Part shown: piece by piece, positions 32,987 to 39,162 of the stretch | Layout of the letters: each line of letters starts with the position of its first letter | Position numbering within the stretch: position 1 is the first letter of the stretch | From: a virus | DNA: 46,963 nucleotides | IMG/VR virus record: IMGVR_UViG_3300044621_002117 | Coordinates: 1 to 46,963 of that record | Reading direction: 5' to 3' (one strand) | Program-made: the position numbers and the translations under genes | The notes under the pieces: generated by a model | Seen by the model: the letters and a program-made list of their open reading frames with translations, nothing else | What the model was told of the DNA's origin: nothing | Database searches by the model: none

Positions 32987-33139
32987 ATGGAATGGGATCA
33001 TTTTCACGTAATTCAAAAAAAAGTTTTAAATGAATTAATTAAAGATATGGAAAGTTTAGAAATTCCACCAGACTGGAGACCAAGAGAGGTTTTGAGTTTA
33101 GTAATTAGAAAATTAAAAGAAAAAGAGGAATCATGTTAA
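32987..33139 (+). CDS. Small hypothetical protein
   Basis: This is a 50-residue protein. The upstream in-frame ATG at 32936 lies in the terminator, so 32987 is preferred. It reads EWDHFHVIQKKVLNELIKDMESLEIPPDWRPREVLSLVIRKLKEK, a helical protein. Overlaps the next gene by 7 nt. Confidence 0.6.
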   Translation: MEWDHFHVIQKKVLNELIKDMESLEIPPDWRPREVLSLVIRKLKEKEESC

Positions 33140-33345
33140 AGAATTTAAAAAATTGGTTAGGATTTAACTCAGTTGAATCTCAAGTTGAAGCCATGCTAGA
33201 AGAAATTAAGACTTCGGCTAAGAAGGCACCAGCCAAGAAGGTTGCTAAGAAGGCACCAGCCAAGAAGGTTGCTAAGAAGGCACCAGCCAAGAAGGTTGCT
33301 AAGAAGGCACCAGCCAAGAAAACTTCGGCTAAGAAAACAAAATAA
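33133..33345 (+). CDS. Histone H1-like basic protein with AKKAPAKKV repeats
   Basis: This 70-residue protein has a short N-terminal amphipathic part (LKNWLGFNSVESQVEAMLEEI) followed by four AKKAPAKK units. This Lys/Ala/Pro repeat matches the tails of actinobacterial HupB/H1-like proteins that bind DNA without sequence preference. It may compact phage or host DNA. The next gene starts in its stop (TAATG). Confidence 0.75.
   Translation: MLKNLKNWLGFNSVESQVEAMLEEIKTSAKKAPAKKVAKKAPAKKVAKKAPAKKVAKKAPAKKTSAKKTK
33213..33323 (+). repeat. 27-bp tandem repeat coding AKKAPAKKV
   Basis: About four nearly identical copies of a unit spanning AAGAAGGCACCAGCCAAG plus GTTGCT lie inside the H1-like gene. 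The flanking units carry ACTTCGGCT in place of GTTGCT. The near-identity indicates recent expansion. Confidence 0.9.
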
Positions 33346-33563
33346 TGGAATCAAACAAAAGAAGTTTTTATAAATCAATTACTTGGCCAGCAGTTCATAT
33401 TGGATTTGTTGGCACATTAGTTTACTTCTTTGAAATGGCTATTACTGGCGAAGCCCACTGGGAGTACGCTGGCACATTTGCAATTATTTACACTGCATGC
33501 GAAATGATAGGGTTTTTTCTACATGAAAGAGCATGGTCAAAATTTGGTGGGAAGATTAAGTAA
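33345..33563 (+). CDS. DUF2061-like membrane protein
   Basis: This 72-residue protein has two hydrophobic helices and the terminal FFLHERAWSKFGG, similar to YYVHERGWNYIKWG of the protein at 21709. It starts with SNKRSFYKSITWPAVHIGFVG, the charged-then-membrane pattern of the family. Role unknown. TAATG junctions on both sides. Confidence 0.7.
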   Translation: MESNKRSFYKSITWPAVHIGFVGTLVYFFEMAITGEAHWEYAGTFAIIYTACEMIGFFLHERAWSKFGGKIK

Positions 33564-33703
33564 TGGGAAAACACCTAGATAAAATGCAAAGAGCTTTGGC
33601 GCAAAGACAAGCAGGAACATATGCCAGTGGTCAAAAAAAGCCTGGATCTATGAATATAAAGAAGACTGGATATAGAGGACAAAAGGCTAAAGGCTCTAAG
33701 TAA
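33563..33703 (+). CDS. Small basic peptide
   Basis: This 46-residue ORF is rich in Lys, Gln and Gly (MGKHLDKMQRALAQRQAGTYASGQKKPG...RGQKAKGSK), with no hydrophobic core, so it is probably disordered and may bind nucleic acid. TAATG junction at both ends. Confidence 0.5.
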   Translation: MGKHLDKMQRALAQRQAGTYASGQKKPGSMNIKKTGYRGQKAKGSK

Positions 33704-33825
33704 TGTTTAGTGGATTTTGTGAAGTAAAAGGGTGCGGAAATAAAGCTACTAGGCTTTCAGGACATCAGTCAGGACCAATTATCGATATATGTGATGATTG
33801 CTGGCATGAGCAATATAAGTCCTAA
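33703..33825 (+). CDS. Small zinc-binding protein
   Basis: This 40-residue ORF reads FCEVKGCGNKATRLSGHQSG..DICDDCWHEQY, with Cys pairs C-x4-C and CxxC followed by His, a compact zinc site. Similar miniature zinc proteins occur in actinobacteriophages. TAATG start. Confidence 0.55.
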   Translation: MFSGFCEVKGCGNKATRLSGHQSGPIIDICDDCWHEQYKS

Positions 33826-33835
33826 TCAACTAAAT

Positions 33836-33893
33836 GCTATAATAGTCTTATAAGCGGAATACTAGTCCCGCTTAAATAAATAACCTATAGGAG
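33836..33893 (+). promoter_or_regulatory. Extended -10 promoter with leader hairpin
   Basis: TGC-TATAAT (-10 at 33838-33843) has the extended -10 form. The 14 bases TAAATGCTATAATA here are identical to those at 39144. The transcript would carry a hairpin (TAAGCGG with CCGCTTA, 33851-33874) and a ribosome site AGGAG at 33889-33893, 7 nt before the ATG at 33901. Non-leaderless unit. Confidence 0.55.
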
Positions 33894-33900
33894 TAATAAC

Positions 33901-34053
33901 ATGTCAGACGGAAAAGATTTAAACGGATTTACATCACCAAAAGTAAATGATTCAACTGTTTGGGGCAACAACGAGCAGTATGCAGCTGATCCAAAGGCAG
34001 CATTCCCATCAACAGACGTTTCAAACCAAGCGCAGGCTCAGGGCCCTAAGTAA
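33901..34053 (+). CDS. Small Asn/Gln-rich hypothetical protein
   Basis: This 50-residue protein (MSDGKDLNGFTSPKVNDSTVWGNNEQYAADPKAAF...) is low in hydrophobic residues and probably disordered. It has a strong ribosome site and a hairpin leader, suggesting abundant expression. No family recognised. Confidence 0.55.
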   Translation: MSDGKDLNGFTSPKVNDSTVWGNNEQYAADPKAAFPSTDVSNQAQAQGPK

Positions 34054-34054
34054 T

Positions 34055-34147
34055 ATGTGCGTTGAATGCGGTTGCGAAAGCTTAGGCAGTGAAACTGGTA
34101 TTAAAGAAGTTAGTATCCAGGATGTTTCAGATCAAGGCAACAGATAA
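34055..34147 (+). CDS. MCxxCGC peptide
   Basis: This 30-residue ORF begins MCVECGCESLGSETG. The N-terminal CxxCGC is the same arrangement as the nickel-binding N-terminus of HypB and some metallothionein-like peptides. It overlaps the next, similar ORF by one base (TAATG). A real but miniature metal-binding peptide is plausible. Confidence 0.45.
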   Translation: MCVECGCESLGSETGIKEVSIQDVSDQGNR

Positions 34148-34254
34148 TGTGTAAAGATTGTGGATGCGGAGTTAATGAAGAAATTCAAAACGAGTCTGCT
34201 GAGTCACCAGCTAGCAGAAACGTTGTAACTATATCACAAATTAAGGGTGCGTAG
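34147..34254 (+). CDS. MCxxCGC peptide, paralogue of the preceding one
   Basis: This 35-residue ORF begins MCKDCGCGVNEEIQ. The CxxCGC motif is repeated from the previous ORF with different following sequence, indicating selection on the metal site rather than chance. TAATG start, and its TAG overlaps the next GTG start. Confidence 0.45.
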   Translation: MCKDCGCGVNEEIQNESAESPASRNVVTISQIKGA

Positions 34255-34430
34255 TGTCAGAAAACGTTGTAAACTCTGGAGAAGCTACTAAAAAAAATCC
34301 TTCTCAGGGTAAATTTAAATCTGGAATACAGCCTAAAAGGCCCCCATTGAAAATAGATGTTAATAAGCACGGAATAAGAAGAGAAACTGTTCCAGGGCTA
34401 CCTAAGAAAACTGGAAGAAAAAAAGTATAG
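34254..34430 (+). CDS. Small basic disordered protein
   Basis: This 58-residue ORF has a GTG start overlapping the previous stop. It is rich in Lys, Pro, Gly and Arg (KKNPSQGKFKSGIQPKRPPLKI..PGLPKKTGRKK) with no hydrophobic core; perhaps nucleic-acid binding. Function unknown. Confidence 0.5.
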   Translation: MSENVVNSGEATKKNPSQGKFKSGIQPKRPPLKIDVNKHGIRRETVPGLPKKTGRKKV

Positions 34431-34447
34431 ATCCCTTGGAGAATTAA

Positions 34448-35095
34448 ATGTCTAGCAATAAATATGGATCAGTAATAAAAAACATTATAGAGCCATTTAA
34501 GGTAGAAGGTTTCTTTGAGGAAGAGCAATTTAATATAGTAAAAGATTACTTTGTTGATCATGAGGATCTTAAGTCAACTCCAAAATCTTACTACTTGTCT
34601 AAAAAAATTAGCTCGTACTCAGATGATTTTTTAAAAAAACTTCACGTAGATCTTTTGCCTAGAGTAAAAGAAGTATTTGGTAATGACTCTATAGTTCCAT
34701 CCTACGCTCTACTTTTAGAGTATAGCGGTAGCGATGGTCATGTCACGCCTCATATGGACGAGGGTCCCTGTGCATTTACAATAGATGTATGTCTATATGA
34801 AAATAGCGATTGGCCACTAAATGTAGACGATAAAGTTTTTTCTTTAAAGCCTAACGATGCTATATTTTTTCATGGGTCAAGGCATATGCACAGCAGAACT
34901 GGTCTAAAAAATAATGATAACCACAATGTAGTTATTCTATTTCATTATGATCTTCCAGACCACCAATTTTTTAAGTTACCAGAATCATTGCAAAAGATGT
35001 ATATACCTCAGACTGGTAAAGATTACATATTTAAATTGATAGATGAGTTTAACGATATGGGAAAAGTAGAAAATACTATTGACTCTAAGCAGTAA
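34448..35095 (+). CDS. 2OG-Fe(II) oxygenase-like protein, subfamily B
   Basis: This 215-residue protein has HxD at H102/D104 (VTPHMDEGPCAFT), then SDWPLNVDDKVFSLKPNDAIFFHG, a distal His near H148 (RHMHSRTG) and VVILFHYDLP. It belongs with the proteins at 13886 and 37948. A GGAG site precedes the ATG. Substrate unknown; protein, nucleotide or sugar hydroxylation are all possible. Confidence 0.7.
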   Translation: MSSNKYGSVIKNIIEPFKVEGFFEEEQFNIVKDYFVDHEDLKSTPKSYYLSKKISSYSDDFLKKLHVDLLPRVKEVFGNDSIVPSYALLLEYSGSDGHVTPHMDEGPCAFTIDVCLYENSDWPLNVDDKVFSLKPNDAIFFHGSRHMHSRTGLKNNDNHNVVILFHYDLPDHQFFKLPESLQKMYIPQTGKDYIFKLIDEFNDMGKVENTIDSKQ

Positions 35096-35107
35096 TTATT
35101 GTATAAT
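35079..35107 (+). promoter_or_regulatory. Leaderless-type promoter
   Basis: TTGACT (35079-35084), 17 bp, TATAAT (35102-35107), 6 nt, ATG at 35114. The -35 box lies in the last codons of the oxygenase gene. Confidence 0.75.
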
Positions 35108-35113
35108 TTATTT

Positions 35114-35275
35114 ATGAATAACTTTATTATAATCGGACTAATTGTATTTGTTTTATCAGCATACTTAGGAGTGAAGCTTTATCGAGATATGTCTTTTATA
35201 TTTAATGCAAAAAGGATTCAAGAGCAGTACAAAAAAGATAAATTTTGGGAAACCCAAGAATTTTTTGAAGAATAA
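35114..35275 (+). CDS. Single-pass membrane peptide
   Basis: This 53-residue ORF has a transmembrane helix NFIIIGLIVFVLSAYLGV and a charged cytoplasmic tail (RDMSFIFNAKRIQEQYKKDKFWETQEFFEE). The promoter directly upstream supports it as a real gene. Function unknown. Confidence 0.65.
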   Translation: MNNFIIIGLIVFVLSAYLGVKLYRDMSFIFNAKRIQEQYKKDKFWETQEFFEE

Positions 35276-35285
35276 GGATATCTAA

Positions 35286-35582
35286 ATGATAAAGCCGTAT
35301 GGCAACTTGCTATTAGTTAAAGAGCATAAGGTAGAAGATAAAACAACTTCATCTGGAATAGTTTTAATGGCTTCACTTAATGATTCTGCTCTTAGAACTG
35401 GAGAAATCCTAGATCTTGGAAACGGTGAGCATAACTATAAAGGTGAACTTATACCAATTAATGGTCTAGACATTGGAGATATAGTTTACTACAATCAAAA
35501 TAGTGGTACAGATATTGAAGATGAAGGCGGAGAAAAGTATTTACTTTTAAACACTAAGAGTGTACTAGCTCTTAAGGAGTAA
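35286..35582 (+). CDS. GroES-like co-chaperonin
   Basis: This 98-residue protein has the cpn10 layout: IKPYGNLLLVKEHKVEDKT, the mobile-loop-like TTSSGIVLM, GEILDLGNGEH, a GDIVYYNQNSGTDIE strand and KYLLLNTKSVLAL at the end. The equivalent of T4 gp31 would cap host GroEL and help fold phage capsid protein. No GroEL gene is present. An AAGGATA ribosome site lies about 7 nt upstream. Confidence 0.8.
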   Translation: MIKPYGNLLLVKEHKVEDKTTSSGIVLMASLNDSALRTGEILDLGNGEHNYKGELIPINGLDIGDIVYYNQNSGTDIEDEGGEKYLLLNTKSVLALKE

Positions 35583-35584
35583 AA

Positions 35585-35770
35585 TTGAGAAATAGATTTA
35601 ATTTTAATGTACTGCCAAATTCGGTTTTACTACAGGTGAAAACAAAGTCTCCAGAAAAGTGGCTCCTTCTTGATAGAGAAACTGGACAGGTATACCAAGG
35701 TAGCGAAAATGGGCATTGGGATAGATTAGATCCAGTTATAAAATACAATGATGACTCATCTGTTTTGTAA
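35585..35770 (+). CDS. Small hypothetical protein
   Basis: This 61-residue protein has a TTG start with AAGGAG 5 nt upstream. It reads NRFNFNVLPNSVLLQVKTKSPEKWLLLDRETGQVYQGSENGHWDRLDP, a beta-hairpin-like domain. It follows the GroES-like gene directly. No family recognised. Confidence 0.6.
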   Translation: MRNRFNFNVLPNSVLLQVKTKSPEKWLLLDRETGQVYQGSENGHWDRLDPVIKYNDDSSVL

Positions 35771-35775
35771 ATCTA

Positions 35776-35804
35776 TTGACAGCACCTATTAAATATTATA
35801 TACT
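35776..35804 (+). promoter_or_regulatory. Leaderless-type promoter
   Basis: TTGACA (35776-35781), 17 bp, TATACT (35799-35804), 8 nt, ATG at 35813. It drives a chain of tiny overlapping ORFs. Confidence 0.7.
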
Positions 35805-35812
35805 TAACCATA

Positions 35813-35944
35813 ATGATAAATAAAATTATATGTATCTTCAAGGGGCATATGCTTGTAGATGCTGGCACATGTCCCTATACTGGCTCAACATATCAATATT
35901 GTGAAAGATGTACTGCAATGATTCCAATTCAGGTGGCAGTATGA
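35813..35944 (+). CDS. Small zinc-binding protein
   Basis: This 43-residue ORF reads MINKIICIFKGHMLVDAGTCPYTG...YCERCTAMIP. A Cys/His set followed by CERC suggests a zinc site, and this type of short protein is common in actinobacteriophages. The promoter 8 nt upstream supports the start. It overlaps the next ORF by 4 nt. Confidence 0.6.
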   Translation: MINKIICIFKGHMLVDAGTCPYTGSTYQYCERCTAMIPIQVAV

Positions 35945-36051
35945 AAGAGCCTAAGATTATGAAAATGGATTGGCGTTCATTAGGATATTGGCCAGTATAT
36001 AAAGATGGAAAGCTTACATGGGAAAAGGATCCAAAAGAAGATGTGCAATAA
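35941..36051 (+). CDS. Tiny hypothetical protein
   Basis: This 36-residue ORF (MKEPKIMKMDWRSLGYWPVYKDGKLTWEKDPKEDVQ) is coupled by ATGA and overlaps the following zinc peptide by 11 nt. No family recognised. Confidence 0.45.
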   Translation: MKEPKIMKMDWRSLGYWPVYKDGKLTWEKDPKEDVQ

Positions 36052-36133
36052 ATGCGGAATGTACAGAGAAAACATAGAGTATTGGGATAACCACCAGACT
36101 ATGTCAGATAATAATGTGTGGTGTGCAAAGTGA
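36041..36133 (+). CDS. Tiny zinc-binding peptide
   Basis: This 30-residue ORF begins MCNKCGMYRENIEYWDNH and ends VWCAK, a CxxC plus His/Cys arrangement. It overlaps its neighbours on both sides. A real peptide is suggested by the coupled arrangement but not proven. Confidence 0.4.
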   Translation: MCNKCGMYRENIEYWDNHQTMSDNNVWCAK

Positions 36134-36216
36134 AGCCATTCTTTATAATTATGCTAGGCCTATTTATATTCTTAAACTATATGGCTTGGCTACAACAGCA
36201 GAGGATGGTTGGATAA
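36130..36216 (+). CDS. Tiny membrane peptide
   Basis: This 28-residue GTG-start ORF (VKPFFIIMLGLFIFLNYMAWLQQQRMVG) is one hydrophobic helix. It overlaps the previous ORF by 4 nt and ends in a TAATG junction with the next. The arrangement favours translation. Confidence 0.4.
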   Translation: MKPFFIIMLGLFIFLNYMAWLQQQRMVG

Positions 36217-36479
36217 TGATTGAATGGTTAGCAAGACGTATATTTAGTTGGACAAGCCTTAGAGAATATATTTTTGATGAAGTTCATTTACATGATTATT
36301 TAGATAGCATTATGAGTGACCCAGAATCTATGGAGACAGCTTCATTGAGCTGGTGTGAAGGAGATACATGGTATGGTTGGACACATGATAGTAACGCAAA
36401 GCGTTACTACTTTGACGATATTGGTAACAAATCCCTTATCGGTTTATGGGAAGATCAATTCCTAAGCAAGGCAGACTAG
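36216..36479 (+). CDS. Hypothetical protein
   Basis: This 87-residue protein starts at the TAATG junction (36216) rather than the in-frame ATG at 36114. It is rich in Trp and Asp (WLARRIFSWTSLREYIFDEVHLHDYL, GDTWYGWTHDSNAKRYYFDD). No family recognised. It is adjacent to the glutathione peroxidase gene. Confidence 0.55.
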   Translation: MIEWLARRIFSWTSLREYIFDEVHLHDYLDSIMSDPESMETASLSWCEGDTWYGWTHDSNAKRYYFDDIGNKSLIGLWEDQFLSKAD

Positions 36480-36480
36480 C

Positions 36481-36942
36481 ATGTCAATATACGATTTAAA
36501 TTTTACAGACAACAAAGGAAACACAGTAGAGCTAAGATCTTTGAAGGACAAAGTAATCTTGTTAGTTAATGTGGCAAGCAATTGCGGATTTACTAAGCAA
36601 TATAGTGGTCTCCAGCAACTTCACGAATCTTATGCAGAAGGTGGGCTTGAGGTTATTGGCTTTCCATGTAATCAGTTTGGTGGCCAAGAGCCAGGAACTG
36701 ATCAAGAAATTGAGGATTTTTGCAAGACAAACTATAATGTAAGCTTTACATTAGCAACAAAGACTGATGTGAATGGGATTAACGCACACCCTATTTATAA
36801 ATACATTAAGGAAAAAACTGGAAAAGAAATTCAATGGAATTTTGAAAAGTTTTTGATTAATAATGGAGATATTGTTGCATACGGAAACTCAAATTTGCCA
36901 GTCGCTTCATTGGAACCACAGATAAAAGATCTATTAAAATAG
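36481..36942 (+). CDS. Glutathione peroxidase-family peroxidase
   Basis: This 153-residue thiol peroxidase has its active Cys at C35 in NVASNCGFT, where animal enzymes use selenocysteine. The Gln is in FPCNQFGGQEPG and the Trp/Asn in QWNFEKFL, so the tetrad is complete. Bacterial Cys-GPx enzymes usually take electrons from thioredoxin, which this phage also encodes (31233). It would remove hydroperoxides. No signal peptide, so it is cytoplasmic. Confidence 0.92.
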   Translation: MSIYDLNFTDNKGNTVELRSLKDKVILLVNVASNCGFTKQYSGLQQLHESYAEGGLEVIGFPCNQFGGQEPGTDQEIEDFCKTNYNVSFTLATKTDVNGINAHPIYKYIKEKTGKEIQWNFEKFLINNGDIVAYGNSNLPVASLEPQIKDLLK

Positions 36943-36990
36943 ATTATATGTTGGCCCCAATTAGTGAGGTCGGCGAAAAGAGAGATCCTA

Positions 36991-37022
36991 GTCAACTACG
37001 TTGACACAACTGATGGTATAAT
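36991..37022 (+). promoter_or_regulatory. Promoter with GTCAAC/GTTGAC palindrome
   Basis: GTCAAC-TAC-GTTGAC (36991-37005) is a perfect inverted repeat. It overlaps TTGACA (37001-37006), which lies only 10 bp before TGG-TATAAT (37017-37022), an extended -10. This spacing recalls the 11-bp class of the minus strand. The leader is about 25-30 nt. Confidence 0.5.
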
Positions 37023-37051
37023 AGATACCTAACGATAAGGGTATATTAAAT

Positions 37052-37300
37052 ATGGAACAGTGGGTAAATAGCTACGCCTCATACGTGCTTGTTTTAAGCG
37101 GTGCTGCAGCTATGTTTGTAATTGGCAGGAAGAAAAGATTTGGTTGGCTCTGGTTCATATTTAATGAATTTATGTGGACTGCATATGCTTTGATAACAAA
37201 GCAGTACGGTTTTATTCTTGGCGCTATCCTTTATGGGATAGTAGGTGTTAAATCTTATTTACACTGGTCTAAAAAGGGAATAAACAAGATACATTTATAG
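37052..37300 (+). CDS. Small multi-span membrane protein
   Basis: This 82-residue protein has three hydrophobic segments (VLVLSGAAAMFVIG, WLWFIFNEFMWTAYALI, FILGAILYGIVGV), each bounded by basic residues. It resembles the repeat unit of PnuC-like transporters. A link to the NMN-adenylyltransferase-like gene at 20859 is speculation. Function unknown. Confidence 0.6.
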   Translation: MEQWVNSYASYVLVLSGAAAMFVIGRKKRFGWLWFIFNEFMWTAYALITKQYGFILGAILYGIVGVKSYLHWSKKGINKIHL

Positions 37301-37309
37301 GGGGAACCA

Positions 37310-37558
37310 ATGGCATACTCTAGATTTACAGATAGTGATATATACATATACTCTCATGTAGGCGGATGGATAGAGTGTGCTGCATGTTGGTTAAATGAGC
37401 GTTCAGATGAATACTCCTTATTCTCAATGTCAGAAGAAATACATGATGATGGACACTTGATAGCTCATGTTCGGGAGCATATTAAAGCTGGGCACGATGT
37501 ACCACAGGGATTACTAATGCATATCCTTGAAGATAATAACAGATATGGTAAACTATAA
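37310..37558 (+). CDS. Conserved actinophage-type protein
   Basis: This 82-residue protein (SRFTDSDIYIYSHVGGWIECAACWL, then HVREHIKAGHDVP) follows a layout I recognise from many mycobacteriophage small proteins, with Cys and His that could bind zinc. A ribosome site GGGGGAA precedes it. Function unknown. Confidence 0.65.
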   Translation: MAYSRFTDSDIYIYSHVGGWIECAACWLNERSDEYSLFSMSEEIHDDGHLIAHVREHIKAGHDVPQGLLMHILEDNNRYGKL

Positions 37559-37560
37559 CT

Positions 37561-37782
37561 ATGGATAATATTGAATTAACAGATGAAGAGATCTCAAAAG
37601 GGTATGAGTCAGAGAACCCAGATGAAGATAAATGGGATAACATTGAAAAGGCTTGCTGGAGCGGATACAAGCAGGTAGGTATGAAAGACAAAGGCGGAAA
37701 AAGAGTTCCTAACTGCGTACCTATAAAGAAGTCTCTATTCGGCACAGAAGGACCCCAGAACCTCATACCAAGGAACAAGTAG
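37561..37782 (+). CDS. Small protein with GYKQVGMKDKGGKRVPNCVP motif
   Basis: This 73-residue acidic protein contains CWSGYKQVGMKDKGGKRVPN followed by CVP. This motif occurs at the ends of several T4-like and cyanophage virion-related proteins. The role is unknown; a structural or maturation-associated tag is one guess. Adjacent to other tiny genes. Confidence 0.6.
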   Translation: MDNIELTDEEISKGYESENPDEDKWDNIEKACWSGYKQVGMKDKGGKRVPNCVPIKKSLFGTEGPQNLIPRNK

Positions 37783-37783
37783 T

Positions 37784-37948
37784 ATGGGAATACTAGACAA
37801 CCTTGAAGCAGCCTTAGAGGCGGAAGAGGCAGAAAAGTGTCATTACTGCCAAGCCATAGCTACATATAATGATCTAGCTGAAGTAGATAGAAACTATCAA
37901 ATAGTAGGCGTATGTGCATGTCATTCATATAAAGGATTAGTTTCTTAA
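37784..37948 (+). CDS. Small CxxC protein
   Basis: This 54-residue ORF is acidic at the N-terminus and has CHYC and CACH, a four-ligand zinc pattern. It ends on a TAATG junction with the next oxygenase gene. Confidence 0.55.
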   Translation: MGILDNLEAALEAEEAEKCHYCQAIATYNDLAEVDRNYQIVGVCACHSYKGLVS

Positions 37949-38523
37949 TGGAATCTTTTAACAAGATAGACGTATTTGATAGTACAGTTTTTTCCAGGAT
38001 CCAGGAGTTTGTATTGGATCACATAAAGCATTCAGATAATCTTAAGTATGCAAGCTCTTATGGAAGATACTGGAATTTGATTGAGTTTCCTAAAGACATA
38101 GAGGATATTCTGGTAAGTACTGCTCAGTCTGAGTTTAATAAAGATCTAGACATACTTTATACGCAATGCGTTAAATATCAAATAAAAGATGGTGTAGCCC
38201 CAGCTTTAGTAGCACACACAGATAACCTTTTTTGCACACATACAATGAATCTAATAATAGATACGAATATAGATTGGCCACTAATAGTTCAAGATGTAGA
38301 GTTCCCAAGCAAGCCAAACTCAGCTGTATTCCTAAAGGGTGACACAGAATCTCACTGGAGACCAGAGTACCCATCTAAAGATGAAGATGACTACCTGATA
38401 GCGGTGTTTGTTAACCTTGCCACTAAAGGTAGCGAAATGGCGGAGATTACTAAAAAATTTAGGGGCATGTCCGATCTTACGAAGAGTGCTTTCCTAGATC
38501 ATGGCAACCCTCATGGTCAATAA
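37948..38523 (+). CDS. 2OG-Fe(II) oxygenase-like protein, subfamily B
   Basis: This 191-residue protein has HxD at H90/D92 (VAHTDNLFCTHT), DWPLIVQDVEFPSKPNSAVFLKG, and a distal His near H136 (ESHWRPEY). It matches the pattern of the proteins at 13886 and 34448. It overlaps the following oxygenase-like gene by 23 nt, so the two are probably made together. Confidence 0.65.
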   Translation: MESFNKIDVFDSTVFSRIQEFVLDHIKHSDNLKYASSYGRYWNLIEFPKDIEDILVSTAQSEFNKDLDILYTQCVKYQIKDGVAPALVAHTDNLFCTHTMNLIIDTNIDWPLIVQDVEFPSKPNSAVFLKGDTESHWRPEYPSKDEDDYLIAVFVNLATKGSEMAEITKKFRGMSDLTKSAFLDHGNPHGQ

Positions 38524-39091
38524 TACATTCATCTATGATGACAACTTTTTATCTGAAAAAGAAATACAGGAAATAGAAGATCTATTTAATTCCAATAGCA
38601 ACAAGTGGATGTATTCTGAGGTAAGCATTCAATCAGATCATCAAGAATATGAGACAATCGTTTCATCTGAACAATTTGGAGACTCTCAATATTTTGTGCT
38701 TTATCCAGAACATCAGGATAATGCCTATAAGTTATGTGAAAAGATTATAAATAGGTTTACCGAAAAGCATAAGGTTAAGTATAATCAATTATTAAGAGTT
38801 AAGCTAAACATGACTCCATCTGGGGCGGGACCGATAGTAACCTATCCCCATATAGATGATACCAATCCACACTACATATTCCTATATTATGTAAATGATT
38901 CCCAGGGAGATACAATAATATATAATGAAACTTATAATGGATCAAAGATAGATGATGTATCAGTCATGACCAGAATATCTCCTAAAAGAGGATCTGCATT
39001 TATTATAGATGGAAGACATTTCCACAGCCTAACAGTACCAAATAATGGAGATTTAAGAAGAGTAATTAACGCTAATTTATTCTATATATAG
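38501..39091 (+). CDS. 2OG-Fe(II) oxygenase
   Basis: This 196-residue protein has HxD at H117/D119 (YPHIDDTNPHYIFLYYVND), a GDTIIYNE strand, GSAFIIDGRHFHSLT with the distal His (about H175), and a following RRVIN that could bind 2-oxoglutarate. The YYVNDSQGDTIIY block matches the canonical prolyl-hydroxylase pattern. The start may be 38501 or 38513; neither has a strong ribosome site. Confidence 0.75.
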   Translation: MATLMVNNTFIYDDNFLSEKEIQEIEDLFNSNSNKWMYSEVSIQSDHQEYETIVSSEQFGDSQYFVLYPEHQDNAYKLCEKIINRFTEKHKVKYNQLLRVKLNMTPSGAGPIVTYPHIDDTNPHYIFLYYVNDSQGDTIIYNETYNGSKIDDVSVMTRISPKRGSAFIIDGRHFHSLTVPNNGDLRRVINANLFYI

Positions 39092-39127
39092 GGTGCGAAA
39101 AAGTGAAGCGGAAAAGTAGAGAACATC

Positions 39128-39156
39128 TTGTCAGTACCTGACTTAAATGCTATAAT
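39128..39156 (+). promoter_or_regulatory. Leaderless-type promoter with overlapping palindrome
   Basis: TTGTCA (39128-39133), 17 bp, TGC-TATAAT (-10 at 39151-39156), 6 nt, ATG at 39163. A GTCAG-TAC-CTGAC palindrome (39130-39142) overlaps the -35 and resembles the one at 36991. Confidence 0.7.
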
Positions 39157-39162
39157 AAATAT

